NCBI GenBank assembly: GCA_947683625.1
Contig: CANTUR010000039.1
Coordinates: 2,604,001-2,668,000, forward strand
Length of the DNA stretch: 64,000 bases
Reading direction: 5' to 3'
Source: Mallotus nudiflorus
Taxonomy: Eukaryota; Streptophyta; Magnoliopsida; Malpighiales; Euphorbiaceae
Shown here: positions 36,406 to 48,462 of the stretch, piece by piece
How the letters are laid out: each line of letters opens with the position of its first letter
Numbering within the stretch: position 1 is the first letter of the stretch
Program-made: the position numbers and the translations under genes
Notes under the pieces: generated by a model
Told to the model about the DNA's origin: nothing
Databases searched by the model: none
The model's input: only the letters and a program-made list of their open reading frames with translations

Positions 36406-36560
36406 CAATTTTACGTGATTCTTTCTTCTTCTCTCTCTTTTTTTTTATTTTTTCTTTTCAATTTTATGTAATTCTTTCTTCTTCTTTCCTATTTTACTAT
36501 TTTCTTTTTTCAATTTTACGTAATTCTTTCTTCTTCTCTTCTTCTTTACTATGTATTTGT
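36406..36560 (+). repeat. 52-bp polypyrimidine repeat, three copies
   Basis: CAATTTTACGTRATTCTTTC recurs at 36406, 36459 and 36511, each followed by a TTCTTCT-rich stretch. Confidence 0.88.
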
Positions 36561-36597
36561 ATTATGTATTTTTTTTCTTTCTCTCCTTTTTTAGTTA

Positions 36598-36969
36598 GGC
36601 ATAATACATTTGCGACCTTTTGTATTTGATATAATTTGTTAGTTTAACGCCCCAACTTACAATTTTTGCCATTTCAACACTTAAATTTACCTAAAATGCA
36701 CAAAACTGCACTATTTTGATGACATAATGCATCTACCACCCCTAGTACTTGTCACTTTTTATCAATTTGACACATCTCCTTGTAATTTTTTGTCAATTAA
36801 ACCCTTAAGAAATGACACATGCTGATTTGCTACTTCATGTCATATGTGCTGACATGGGTTTCAAAATTATATTTTAGGCGAGTGTAGGTGTTAAAATGAT
36901 AAAAATATAAGTTGAAGTGTCAAACTGACAAAAAATAATAAGTATAGGAGGCCATGGATGTATTATTCC
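36598..36969. mobile_element. 372-bp Mutator-like MITE with perfect 9-bp target duplication
   Basis: Starts GGCATAATACATTTGCGACC and ends with the complement of GGAATAATACATCCATGGCC. The arms match for about 95 bp with small gaps (TTAGTTTAACGCCCCAACTT against CAGTTTGACACTTCAACTTA). TTTTAGTTA precedes (36589-36597) and follows (36970-36978) it exactly. Long inverted repeats and a 9-bp duplication define a Mutator-like MITE. It has no coding capacity and sits inside the larger element at 36318-38145. Confidence 0.9.
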
Positions 36970-38145
36970 TTTTAGTTACTTTTTTATTTTTATTTACTTT
37001 TTTTCTTCATCTTTTCATTTGTATAGCGTTTTGTGGTTGTTTTGGCAATTTTTTTTTTAAATTTTTTGTTGCTCTAGTTTTATGTCTAATGAGGTTGTTT
37101 TGTAGTGGTTTTTTTTTCAAAACAACCATAAAAACAACAGTGAAAACAACTAGAAAAAAACTAGAAAACCACTATAAAACAAGCGAATAAAATTACAAAA
37201 ATAACTAACAGAAAAATGGCAAAACAACCAAAAAAAGCAAAAACAACTAGAAAAACCACTACTAAACAAAAAACAACCAGAAAAACCACTACAAAAAACC
37301 TTATAAAAATTGAAAAATGAACCAACCAAAATAACTAGAAAACTAAAAAAAAAAAACAACAACTAGGAACCAAAAATAACCATTAAATCAATCATAAAAA
37401 TAGTTGCAATACAAGCTTATAAAATTGAAAAAGAACCAACAAAAAAAAAAGCCAAACCAAGCAAAAAAAACTGCCAAAACAATTAGAAAAAGAAAACACA
37501 CACTCATATCAATCTAAATAAATCAAAGTAGATATATTACAACATTCAAATTCTAATGCCCAAAACAATTATAAAGTTCTTAGCTATAAAACCTTTTCTT
37601 TTTCAAAAACAAAAATTCCAAATACAATTTAACTCTTAAAGCCACTCACTGTGCTTCTCTTTTTCTTTTGCTTTATCTCTCTGCTCTCTTTGTTTTTAAG
37701 ATCTTTGCTCGTAATTGAAGGAAAAAGATAAAAAAAAAGTAAAATATAGATCAACAAATTAAAGAAAAATCAGCAGCCTCATTGACTGTAATCAGATGGT
37801 GGAGATTAAGGTTTTGAGGTTAACAAGTAGTGGTAGTGGTGGTGGAAGAGAAGGAGAATGGGAGAGAGAGTAAAAGAAGCCATGGATAGATGAAATAAGA
37901 AAATTCTTAAAGAGAAAATTTCTTTTGCTTCTTTTTTATTTTGACGTTATGTAAGAGTATAGAATGAAAAGAGAGGAAAAGAAAAACAATTATAGGGAAA
38001 GAACAAAAAAGAAAAAGGAGAAAGAAAGAAAAAAGACCGTAATTTTGAAAAGTTTTTTCATGTTTAGGTATTTTTGAAAAATTATTTCAATCAATTATAA
38101 AGTTGAAAATATTTTATTTTTCTTATATATTTCTGAAATTGTCCC

Positions 38146-38460
38146 CTTAATCAAAGCTTAAGTATTGCTCCTTTGAGCTTTGGAATTTATATCAAAGCTA
38201 GTGTATTATAGATTTGTATTTTAGAAGCTTTTATCAAAGCTCAAGCACTGTCAATTTAGACTTTGGGAGCTTTATCAAAGACCTGATATTGCATGTTTGT
38301 GCTTTAAGAGCTTAATCACAACTTAATTATTTTCCTTTTAGGCTTAAAAGCTTAGTCCTTTTGAGTTTTATAAAGACTTAGATATTGCTTTTTTGTACTT
38401 CAGGAGTTTCGTCAAAGTTTAAGTTTTCCCATTTGGACTTTATGAGTCTCTAAAAAATGC
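38146..38460 (+). repeat. 41-bp degenerate minisatellite, main part
   Basis: ATCAAAG-type anchors at 38150, 38191, 38233 and 38274 are 41-42 bp apart; units read ATCAAAGCTTAAGTATTGCT followed by CCTTTGAGCTTTGGGAGCTT. About seven decaying copies. Confidence 0.8.
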
Positions 38461-39064
38461 TCAACATTTATTTTTGTTTTGTTATCATATTAATACTTTT
38501 ATAATTGTGTATATAGTTGATGACTTGGTATAAGAAACCCTTCAAATCCTACACAAAAGAGAGATGGGAGGGTGGGGGCTTCCCTATAAATACTTCGATG
38601 CTTAAGTTAGTAAAGGCTTTGAAAAGAAAATAATAAGCTTAAAGTAATTATGATGTATGTTGATTATTGTGAATGAATGAATGAATGAGAAGGAGAGGGA
38701 AGGTATATATATGGAAAATATTTACTCAAACCTGCTATGATTTGGACTGTTTTACTAATAGGAGTTCTTATCTTTGTAGGACTTGGTATTATTTTCCAAG
38801 TAAAGTTAAATCCTCTTTATTTATGTCCTTTTTAGGTTGAATAACTTTTTCTTTTAGATGTAAAATTCTAACTTTATTTCGAGGATATGGATGTAGGGTA
38901 TTAATTGTCACCCTCCGAGTCTTGTTTGAATATTTATGTCTAAAATTCTTCTATAATGTGATTGTGAGCTTCCTTAATGTTGGGGATCTTACTAAAACAT
39001 GATGATCTTTTAGATTATCGAGTATCTTGATTTAGTCAAGAACACTTGGTGCTGATCATATTAT
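38461..39064. other. Non-coding region between two arrays
   Basis: No gene. CCCTATAAATACTTCGATG at 38582-38600 is a TATA-like box, possibly of an LTR. AATG repeats (GAATGAATGAATGA) near 38670. Confidence 0.4.
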
Positions 39065-39490
39065 TTCGAGTACATGCTGAGCACTCAATTTTGGCATGCT
39101 TGGTGTTGAACTCTTTTTGAGTACACTTGTATTGCCAAGTATCATACTCGGATTTAGCACTTTTTAGTGCTAGCATGCTTTTTTTCGAACTCTTTTTGAG
39201 TACACTTATATTACTGAGTATCTTACTAAGATTTGGCACTCTTAGTGCTAGCACTCTTAGTGTTGAACTCTTTTCGAGTACTCTTATATTACTAAGTATC
39301 CTGCTTGGATTTGGTACTTTTAATTCTAGCGTGCTTGGCATTAGACTTTTTTTTAGTACACTTGTATTGTCGAGTATTTTGTTTGTATTTGGCACTTTTA
39401 GTGCTGGTGCGCTTAGTACTGAACTCTTTCTTAATACACTTGTATTGTTATGTATCTTGGTTGAATCTTTGATATTATTTTTCAATACTA
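39065..39490 (+). repeat. 78-bp minisatellite, about five copies
   Basis: Anchors GTACACTTGTATT-like at 39121, 39200, 39278, 39356 and 39434, that is 79, 78, 78 and 78 bp apart. Units contain TTTGGCACTTTTAGTGCTAG and CTTGGTGTTGAACTCTTTTT. Because 78 is a multiple of three, both strands stay open for 130-155 codons, but these frames are repeat artefacts. Confidence 0.92.
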
Positions 39491-40084
39491 TAATGAATAT
39501 CAAAGATAATGATTATTTTTACCTTTCATAGAACTTGCTTATAAATAAGGCTTGTTAACACATCCATTAATGGCCGAGTGTTACTGATCCCAGTGTGATG
39601 TTCTGAGATTTGTCATTTGAGTTATACTGGATATTTTATTGATGTCTGGGTATTCCAAATGCCTTGCTTATGTTAGTATTTTGATGTTTCTAACCATTTT
39701 TTTGAGTGACTGTTGATGTGCTAATTTTGAATTTTGAATTTTATTTTAATATGGTTTAACAGCTTGAAGGTTGTGTCAATCAAAGGGTCATTTCAATCAC
39801 CTTCCTTAGTAATAATTTTTGTAGTGGATTATTAATTACTATTTAAAGTTACCAGAATGCCCCTAGACCATACTTGGTGAATTTAATTGTCCAAGGACAT
39901 CATTTATCCTTTTGGAACCTTTTTCCATTTTATATATTAAAGAGATTTTTAGGAGAAATCATTTTATTTTTTTCTTGACTTCATCTTTCTTTGATTCTTT
40001 GTCTTCTCCATTTTTTGAGTTTTTTTAGATCTTGTATTTAAGTTTTTGCAATGTTACATTTCTTCTTTCCGTCTCAATATTTTC

Positions 40085-42590
40085 TTACAATATTGCACCT
40101 GTTTAGCTTCATCCAAACAACTACCAACTATTGACTACTTTTATTAAAGTAGTTCATAAGGAAGGTCGAGAACCTAATTTAGAAATGTTTAGATACTTGT
40201 ATAGTCTGATTAAGAAAAAAAGGGAGTTAACTTTCTTTTTTTTTTGCTGTTCCTAGGCACAAGCTCTTCAAGAAATTGCATGATCTTAATAAAGCTTAAA
40301 GAAATAATTTTTTTTGTGATTGAGCATGAATCTAGTTTTATGAACATCCAATGAAATTGGGTTGCAGAATCCCATAAAAATTAAGCGTCTAACTAACTTT
40401 TCTACTGATGATATGAAGTTCATAACTACACTACATGTGAGTTGTATGAGAAATGGTCCTAATGCCAATAACCTTTTGTGATAATACTGTTAAAGAGTAT
40501 ATCCAAGTATTGCAAACTCAGGTTCTTAAGAAGGTAATTTTATTTGCTTTAGTGGTATCTTCTGACTTTTCTTTTTTACTTTATATTTGTATATGGCTAA
40601 GATTAATGATTTTACGGATGACCTAATTTTAGATGAGGAGGTTGAGTAAGACCAAGTAAATGAGACTCATGCTTTGGAACCAAAAAAATTTAAGAGCCAC
40701 TAGTCTTACTCCTCCTTTAATTATAGATCTTACTCTACCTACTAAAGGTGGTACTTCAAGGTAGAAGCATCCTTGAGCTTTTGATAGGGAATATAAAGAA
40801 GTAGGTGGAGCTGGTATCTACATTAACCGTCCTTAGATACTTGGCTGCCTAGATATGAAGGGTTAGATAGAATCCAATGTGGTTGACCCTTTTTTTTTTA
40901 ATATTTAGGTCTAAGACCAATATGCCAAGTCTCTTCACCTTCAAAAGGATATGCCTCAGTGGAAGCAAGTGGATCCTAATGATCTTTATAATAAAGTGAT
41001 TTCTAATCTTCTAAAGTTATGAAGTTTTAACTTGAACCTTAATGATATTTTTTTGAGTATCTTTTTTTTGAAATTATTTCCTTTTCACTTTTAAGCTGTT
41101 CAGGGAGTGGTATAATCAAGGGACATTCGCTATTGGTTGAAAAGCAAATGTAGCTTTTAAGATGAAAATTGAACATTATTGCCTTTGAGTATGAGGGTAA
41201 ACTTAAGAAGGCAAAAAAGCTTTTTAAACTAGCTCATAATGACTGAGCCTTAGCTATATTGAAAGCTAAGAAGAAATAATAAAAGATTGAGGAGCTTGGT
41301 TATATTATTCTGTAAGTGCACAAAGTCATCCAAGTAGTAAAAATATTGATCCCACATGGAGTAAAGAATTGACTATTGTACTACTCTTAGTATTTTTTTT
41401 ATTTAGATAGTTTAATATGTTTATTGCTAAAAAGTAAATTAAATTTAAACAACTAAATCTAATTACTCTTAAATTTAACAGTTAAATGAATGTTAGGGTT
41501 TTTCTCCCTGACTCATTTTATTTAAAGATCAAGATAACTTCTTTCTCAAATATGAATTCCATTCCATTTTTAAAGTATCTTTTGAAATATGAAAGTCTCT
41601 CTCAAGCACCATTACAATTTATTGATTATGACAACTACCTAATTATGTAGCTCTTACTAACTTAAGCAATTGGTCATTTTCAATATTGAGACCAAAATTT
41701 TTAAGGAAATATTAACAATTGAACTATCTCCCAATTAATTAAATTCAATTAATAAATTTTATTGTGCTCCTAATAGAATTAATCTCTTAATCTAACCCTA
41801 TTCTCTAAATCAATTCAAAGGGTGATTAGTCTAAAGAAAGCATAAAGTTTAATAACAATTATGGAATAAGAATTGATTGATTAGGAGTTTAACCACTTAA
41901 AGTGCATATTGAGCTGTGTCTAAAAACCTTAACTAATAATTTAGCTACTCATAGAAATTAAAAGAAGGAAGAAAGAATGGAATAAGAATTTCAAACATAT
42001 TCATTATGACATAATAAATAATATACAAGGAGGAAAATTGAAAGAAAAGTGCTTTTTATTTATCAAATAAATAATGTCATCAAAATTAAGAAAAATAACC
42101 AAAAACATAATAAAATTACTATAACTCCTAAAAATCTAGACTTTAGACTCTAGAGATTTTAAACTAATAATGTCAATATTCAAAGCTAACCTAGACTCTA
42201 GACACCTAAAGTCTAACAAATAAGCATTCAAAATAAAGCATTTTTGATGCTTATCAAAGCTTGAGCATTCCCTTTCCTAATTGGCATCATGAGTTGATCA
42301 ACTTTCTATTGAGAAAATGAGTATAAAGAAGGAGCTTGCAAAGAAAGAATATGCTAAAAAAATAGATAAGAAGAGGTTTTCAGATTTGACAAAGGGTTCT
42401 TTAAGGCTTTTAAATCCAAATGTCAAAGGATCCTCATAACCCAAAACTTGACCTCTCTGATAAGGGTTATGCTTAGGTAGTAGTTACAACCAAGTAACCT
42501 AAGGAAGGTGAGGGTCCTAAGGTTACTGATGTTACTACTCAGAATCCTTTTGCACCTTTTGAGTCTATAAATTGATTGTAGCTGATCATT
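40085..42590 (+). pseudogene. Extra (antisense) ORF of a Tat-like gypsy element
   Basis: On the plus strand, opposite to the neighbouring pol. Begins LHPNNYQLLTTFIKVVHKEG then REPNLEMFRYLYSLIKKK and FFAVPRHKLFKKLHDLNKA; later MAKINDFTDDLILDEEVE, WKQVDPNDLYNKVISNLLKL, KKAKKLFKLAHND, LKAKKK and KIEELGYI. The LHPNSWA-LRAF-IL---G-EPS---F-YF--L pattern is the N-terminal part of the putative plant transposon protein family; the coiled-coil end is also usual. Stops are frequent. A block of about 1 kb (41311-42310) interrupts it; coding-like sequence resumes with KKELAKKEYAKKIDKKRF and ends at TGA near 42575. Extra ORFs on the opposite strand between integrase and 3' LTR are known in Tat-lineage elements, and the order here fits. 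Confidence 0.6.
41311..42310. mobile_element. About 1-kb insertion in the extra ORF
   Basis: Starts near TGTAAGTGCACAAAGTCATC, a sequence I associate with a common plant retroelement-derived repeat (TGCAAGTGCACAAAGTCG...GATCCCACA). No coding capacity; AT-rich. The right edge lies between about 42270 and 42312, where the coiled-coil reading resumes. I could not find a convincing target duplication, so the class is open. Confidence 0.45.
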
Positions 42591-42604
42591 TTATAATTCT
42601 AATG

Positions 42605-44627
42605 TGTAGACGGTGAAGTTTTGTGCGTGTCCAAGATTTTAGCAACCACGACACTGTTTAGGCTCAGGGCCTTAAAGAACACACTAACCACTATCACAAA
42701 GACATGACATTGAGATAAGGAGTCGTCACCCAGGGTAATAACTAGGACAAATTGAAAAAGTGGTACTCAATTCTCTAAAAGAAAGCTAGCACCACAACCA
42801 GGAGATTCTAGATACGGAATACTAACTTCTCTTAGTCTCGTGTTCATTTAGAATAATTTTATAAATGATTATTTCATCCTCTAATTACATGCAATTTTAT
42901 TAAACCCTAATTAACATCCATCTAACCCAAAAGGCAATCGGTTAATAAAATTACAAGTAAAAATGCATCAAAAGGCAATGTCCCTATGTCTAAACTATGT
43001 TAGTTTTATTTTATAGGTTAGTTAAGTCTACATATTATTTACAAGTGAAATGGACTTTAAAGGTGGGCCTACATTTTTATTAATTAGTAAACCTAGATCT
43101 ATTTATTTTAGTTTGTCTAAGAAATGAGCTTAAGTCTATTTAATTTTAAAGGAAAATTAAATTAGTGGGCCTAAGTCTAAATTTGTTTAATTTTAAGTGA
43201 CATGTGGGCCTAGGTCTATTTATTTTAAAAGAAATGAAATTAAGTGGGTTGAGCTAAGTCTAGACAAGTTTTAATTAACTAAGTGGGCCTAAAATCTAAT
43301 TAACCTAATGGGCCTAAATTGAATTTAATTATTCAAAGTCTTAAACCATTTTTAAGCCTATTTATTTAAATGGGTTAGACCTAAACATGTGCTTGGGGCA
43401 CAAAAACATAAAAGGCCTTAAAACATAAAAAAATAAAATAAAAAACATCACAAAATCAAATCAAAATACATTCACATATGATTTTTTTTTAAAAAACCTA
43501 AATTAATTACATATAAACCCTAATTAACTAAAGCCACCATTAATTTTTAATTAATTTTTACTTGATTGAACTTAATTACTAATTAATTTTAAAGTGTAAA
43601 AATTTAAATCTTTCACTATTCCCACTACTGGGGCTATTACAAACTACGAACAAAATTAAAATTAAACAATTACACACCCATGAATTAAAAATAAACTATA
43701 CAAGATACCAAAATGTAGAATAAAAATAAAAATCCTAAGAACTATTGAAAAAATAATACAGGTTCATCCATAGCATTTCATGGATCTTCTATTCAATTAT
43801 TGAATATTAGACTATTTCCTCCTCAATCCATAATCGAGCATTAACCAAAAACACACAAAAAATTAGATTAGTAATGAAATAAGAAAACAATAATGAAATA
43901 AAAAATAAAAAAAATTACAAGAAGAGAAGAGAAGAGAAGAAAGAAAAAGAATGCTGTGCATATCCTTTGGCCCCTCAGACAAGGCATTGAAATTGAACTG
44001 TTGTCGATTCTGGACTGGAAAGGGAGTTTTTAATAGCATCTAGATTTTTAGGGTTTTTTTTGCACAATCAATTTTTTAGTATCTGTCTGTCTCTCTCGGT
44101 CTCTCTGTGTGTCAAAAGAACAAATCTCCCCTCATGCACGCAAACTCTTTTCTTTTTAAAGCAGAGTTTGAGCGTACTAACTTTCCCTGTTTGTAGGCTC
44201 ATCTCTTCAAAAACAACCTGAGAAGAATTTTAATTTTTGAAAACCATTTACGCATTTAAAACCTTATTAGATAATAATAAAGATAAAAAATGAATTTTCA
44301 ATCAATCAAAACGCTAAAAAAATTGATAAAAATATGCGTAAAATTGAAAAAATAGGACTTTTACACGTTGGCATTTCCTAATGACGGTCGACATTACACC
44401 AATGCCGACTGGCATTTTAAACGCCGATCCTAATTTAATTTTTTTTACTTTTAATTACCGAAAGACCCCTAAAAATTGACTTATTTGCAATCAAATCCTA
44501 AAAAATATTGCAATTTAGTCCCTAAAGTCCAAAAAATCAACAACCAAGTTCAATTTTTAAATAAATTTCATCATAGGGGCTTACGTCGCTATTGTGCACA
44601 ATTGCATCCCAAAATTGGGTGCTTACA
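42605..44627. mobile_element. Solo LTR, 2.02 kb, with perfect TAATG duplication
   Basis: Begins TGTAGACGGTGAAG and ends AATTGGGTGCTTACA, so the ends are TGTA...TACA. TAATG stands directly before (42600-42604) and after (44628-44632). No primer site, gag or pol inside. It contains GGAGTCGTCACCC near 42719, typical of some plant gypsy LTRs, and about eight copies of a GTGGGCCTAAGTCTA-like motif at 43030-43390. A single LTR with an intact duplication is what recombination between the two LTRs of an inserted element leaves. Orientation is not certain: TGTAAGCACCCAATTTTGGG on the minus strand looks like an LTR start. It separates the extra ORF from pol. Confidence 0.85.
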
Positions 44628-44879
44628 TAATGCAAATGAATGAAAATATTATTTTGCTAAGAATTCTTCTTGTTTTTTTTATCTTTATTTGATACACTTA
44701 TTGAGTAATATGACTTTGAAAAATTCCATAAGTATTCTCTAGAAAGATTAGTTTGAAGACTTTACTAAAATTTACTGATAGATTTTCCTAATACTTCTAA
44801 AATTTATTGTTAAAATTTCCTAAGACTTTAAAAATTTACTGATAAAATTTTCTAAGACTGTTAACATTCCAAAATTGAG
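44628..44879. other. 3' flank of the gypsy pol remnant
   Basis: Short decaying repeats of TTTACTGATAAAATTTYCTAAGAC at 44760-44870 (about three copies); no gene. Confidence 0.5.
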
Positions 44880-47800
44880 GACATTCTTTTACTCGGATGT
44901 CTTTTAGTTTATATGTACCTTTGCTTGCTTTTTCCACTATTTAGTAAGGTCCTTCCCAATTGGGTCTGAGTTTGCCAGTTCCAAAGTTCCCTTTTCCAAT
45001 ATCTGCCCTTTGAATTATAAGACATATGTTTAAATGATTTTACTCAAACTTACCTATTGTGGTACTTGACAACTTTTTATCTTTAAGTATTAGCCATAGT
45101 TACTACTTGTTCCCTTCATTCTTCTGACATATCTAAGTATATTTAATCATTTTCGTTATTGGGATCCTAATTAACTTCTTTAAAGACTCGATAGCTTGAT
45201 TATCTTATTTCCACTAGGATAATGGTGCTCATTCTATAAGTTAATTTATAGAGTTTTTCTTTTATGGAGCTTCTAGGCATGTTCTATATGCCCAGATTAT
45301 AATATCAAGTTCATCCACCCAATTTCCTTTCTCTTTAAGTTATTTCTTTATTCCATATATAATTGTTTTGTTTGTCACCTCTATCTATCCATTGGTTTGA
45401 GGATGAGTAACATATGCGAATTTGAGCTTAATACATAGTCTGACATAAAATTTTTTAAAGTTTTCATTGTGGAACTGCTTTCTATTATTTAGTATCAAAG
45501 TATGAGGGATTCTAAATCTACATATGACTTCCCTCTAAAAGAAATTCCTTATATGAGCTTTAGTAATTATAGGAATGGCTTCTACCTATACCTATTTAGT
45601 AAAATGATCAATAGTGATTGTTGGGAACTTTTTCTGAGATGTTGAGATTGGAAAAGGTTTGAGTATGTCAATTCCCTAAATAGCAGAAGGCCATTGAATA
45701 CTGAGGGTTAGTTAACTGGTGTGATAATTTAGCACGTTGTTGGAACTTCAAACAATTTTGAATTAGATTTAGTTAATCTAGCGACATTTTAGGCTGGTAG
45801 TATCCATAATAGGGGTTTTTTGAGTGAATCTCAACCTTTGTGGGCATCACAAATCCTTTCATGAGTTTCTTTTATAATATAATTACCTTCTTTTGGTGAA
45901 ATACATTTGGTCCATAGGTGAGACATAGATCTTCTATAGAGGTTCCTTATGTATGATGAATAATGTGAGGCTTTCTTTCGTTATGATATTTTAAGCTTAC
46001 CCTTATCCTTTAGTGATGTGCCATTCTCCAAGTATTGAATTATTGGCTTTATCCATTTTATAATTTTTGTTACATTTAGAACCTCCACTTCCTCAGTGCT
46101 AGGTTAATATATTTATTTAGTCAAACTCATCTTTTGAAAAAGTTGGTTATTCTTATATGCTAATTTTGCCAAGGAGTCAAGTTCATTATTTTAATCTTTA
46201 GGTATTTGAAATATCTTCCCCCCTTATTGCTCTAGTTCTTTAGAAGCTAATTCTCTTTTTTAATATACTTGATCATGCTTGGTTCCTTAGTGTAAAATAT
46301 CCATTTGACTTGATTGAGCACCAGTTATAAGTCATAGTGGATCTTTAAATGCTCAGTTATTAACTTTGATAGGAGTCTGAAACTAATTATTAAGGCTTCA
46401 TATTCGGTTGCATTATTTATGGCTATATAATTTATCCTGATAGCATATTCAATTTTTATTTTTCTTGGTCTATGTAATATGACACCTACCCTTGAAACTT
46501 GAGCTCTTGATGCACCATTAGCATATAGTTTCCGTTCTAAATATATATTAGATTAGCAATCTCTTCCATTGTCATTTCCTGAACGAAGTTTGATAATGTT
46601 TAAGCTTTCATTGATTGCCTTGGCTTGTAAAAGATGTCAAATTCACCAAGTTGAACTGACCATTAAACTAGTCTTCTGGATTTTTTTTATCTTTGTAATA
46701 TTTTTAAAGAGGATAATTTTATTTGCACAATGATCGAATGAGCTTGGAAATAATGCCTGAGTTTTTGGGCAATATGGATCACTTTCAGGGCAAGCTTATT
46801 TAATTTAGGGAGTTAGACTTTTGCTTCTCTAAGAATATTGCTAACATAATAAATCGGGTTTTGTTGACTTACTTCTTCTCATACGAGTACTGAAGAGATG
46901 GACTTGTCTCTAGTTGACATATATAGATATAATGTCTCTCTTGGGATTAGTCTACTAAGCAAAGGCTGAGATGCTAATAATCTTTTCATTTCCTTAAAAG
47001 CTTTTTTACATTTTTTGTTCCATTTAAACTTCTCTGTATTCTTTAATGCTCAGAAGCGTGGAACAAAATGTATGCTGAGCAAGAAATGAATATTTTGAGT
47101 GCTGTAATTTGACCATTTGACTTCTGGAGTTCATTCAACTTGGTAGGAGCTTTTATATTCAATATGGCTTCTATGTTTTTTGGACTAGTTTTTATACCCC
47201 TATAAGAGATCATGAATAATAAAAACTTTCCTACTTTTACTCCAAAGATGAATTTGTCTAGACTAAGCTTGACTTTGTTTACAAGATTTATTAAAGATTA
47301 ACTAGATATTCTTCCATATTTTGACTTTTATCAATGATTACATTGATATAGGCTTCCACAATTTTCCTAATTTGATCTTTGAACATAAAGTTCATTAATC
47401 TTTGATATGTAGCTCCGAAATTCTTTAGGCTAAAGGGCATGACCTTATAATAATATAATCCTTCATGGGAATGAAGAATATTTTTTCTTGATCTTCTTTT
47501 TTTATTAGGATTTGATGATACCTTTGTATTGCAATTATGAAGTTATATAAACCATGACAAATTGTTGAGTCTACTAGTTGGTCAATTATTAGGAGAGGAT
47601 GACTATCATTTGGATAGGCTTTATTCAGATTTGTATAATCCATTCACATTTGGTATTTCCCATTTATCTTCTTCACCAAGACTATATTGGCTTCCCATTC
47701 CAGATGAGTGACTTCTCTAATAAATCCAACATCCAGGAGTTTTTGAGTTTCTTCAGCTATTACCTTTTATCTTTCATAAGCAATTTTTTTCTTCTAGACA

Positions 47801-48045
47801 ACTGGTTTTATACTTGAATTAATGTTTAAGCTATGTAATGCAATATGAGGATTAATACTAATAATCTCTAAGGCTTTTAATGCAAAGATTTCCAAGAGTA
47901 TATTGAGAAATGTACTTAATCATTATTTGACTTCATCATTTAGCTCACCACCAATCTTTATCACCTTTCCATCTTTTAATTTGAGTTCCTAAGTTTGTTT
48001 AATAGGTTTGGGACTTGCACCTTTGTTAGGGTCATTTCTTGATAA
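44880..48045 (-). pseudogene. Ty3/gypsy pol remnant, Tat-like: RT, RNase H, integrase
   Basis: Minus strand, many stops. In order: KDGKVIKIGGELND and the segment before RT; RT with ANIVLVKKINGKYQMWMDYT, NLNKAYPNDSHPLLIIDQLV, HQILIKKEDQEKIFF; RNase H with NGASRAQVSRVGVIL and YEALIISFRLL; integrase with VTHPQTNG near 45395 and ANSDPIGKD near 44970. The DYT-LNKACPKDS-PLP-IDQLVD run and the second, plant-type RNase H domain before the integrase indicate the Tat lineage. It would encode the enzymes for copying and integrating the element, but is inactive. The 5' end with gag and protease is cut at about 48045, where other LTR-like sequence begins. No LTR pair is evident in the window. Confidence 0.75.
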
Positions 48046-48462
48046 GTGTGAAAAACCTTATGTTTTCAACACTCCTTTATGTGGGATTAGAATCTAATTA
48101 GTTGCATATTTAATTAATTCTTAGATCTTTCATTTATTTTTCATAATTTTGTTTAGTTGTTAGGATTTTGTTAATTTTTTAGTTTATTAATTTAATTTTT
48201 ATTTAAATTTTGAATTTATGATCCATTAGAGGGATTTGAAATATTTGAACAAGTAAAGATAAGGATTTTGAGGAAGCACAAGTCATAATCTTGAAAAAAA
48301 TGGAGTTTTAAAGGCAATATATTCTTATGCAGCCACGCGCCTGGGTGCGCACAACCATGCTTGACTACTAAGAAACCAACATAGTCACGCACACCCTATT
48401 GCACAGCCATACGTGATTTAGCACATTTAAAAAAGATTATTTTTGCGCAATGACGTACCTGG
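48046..48462. repeat. LTR-like fragment, target of the plus-strand copia element
   Basis: Contains GTGTGAAAAACCTTATGTTT and CACGCGCCTGGGTGCGCAC, words common in plant retroelement LTRs and leaders. It abuts the decayed pol on one side and the copia 5' LTR on the other. No partner copy was found. Confidence 0.4.

Larger units (their letters stand above)
36318..38145. mobile_element. Mutator-like non-autonomous element, 1.83 kb
   Basis: Left end GGGAAAATTAC, right end GAAATTGTCCC; more inside, left ACTATGGTCCTTTTTTT pairs with right AAAAAGACCGTAATTTT. It is flanked by CTTAGTCAA (36309-36317) and CTTAATCAA (38146-38154), a 9-bp duplication with one mismatch, and it splits a minisatellite. These features fit a Mutator-like element without transposase. 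Inside: three 52-bp pyrimidine repeats, a nested 372-bp MITE, AC-rich imperfect inverted sequence at 37080-37500, and a less AT-rich block at 37640-37900 with a minus-strand frame beginning MASFTLSPILLLFHHH that could be a captured gene start. I see no proof of expression. Confidence 0.65.

Noticed and set aside
36954..37362. Phe/Leu-rich small open frames on both strands, membrane-protein-like
   Set aside because: They arise from T/A-rich low-complexity DNA inside the Mutator-like element; one crosses the MITE end and its target duplication.
39036..39531. Overlapping 155- and 134-codon open frames on opposite strands
   Set aside because: They lie on the 78-bp tandem repeat; the period is a multiple of three and the proteins are pure repeats without a domain.
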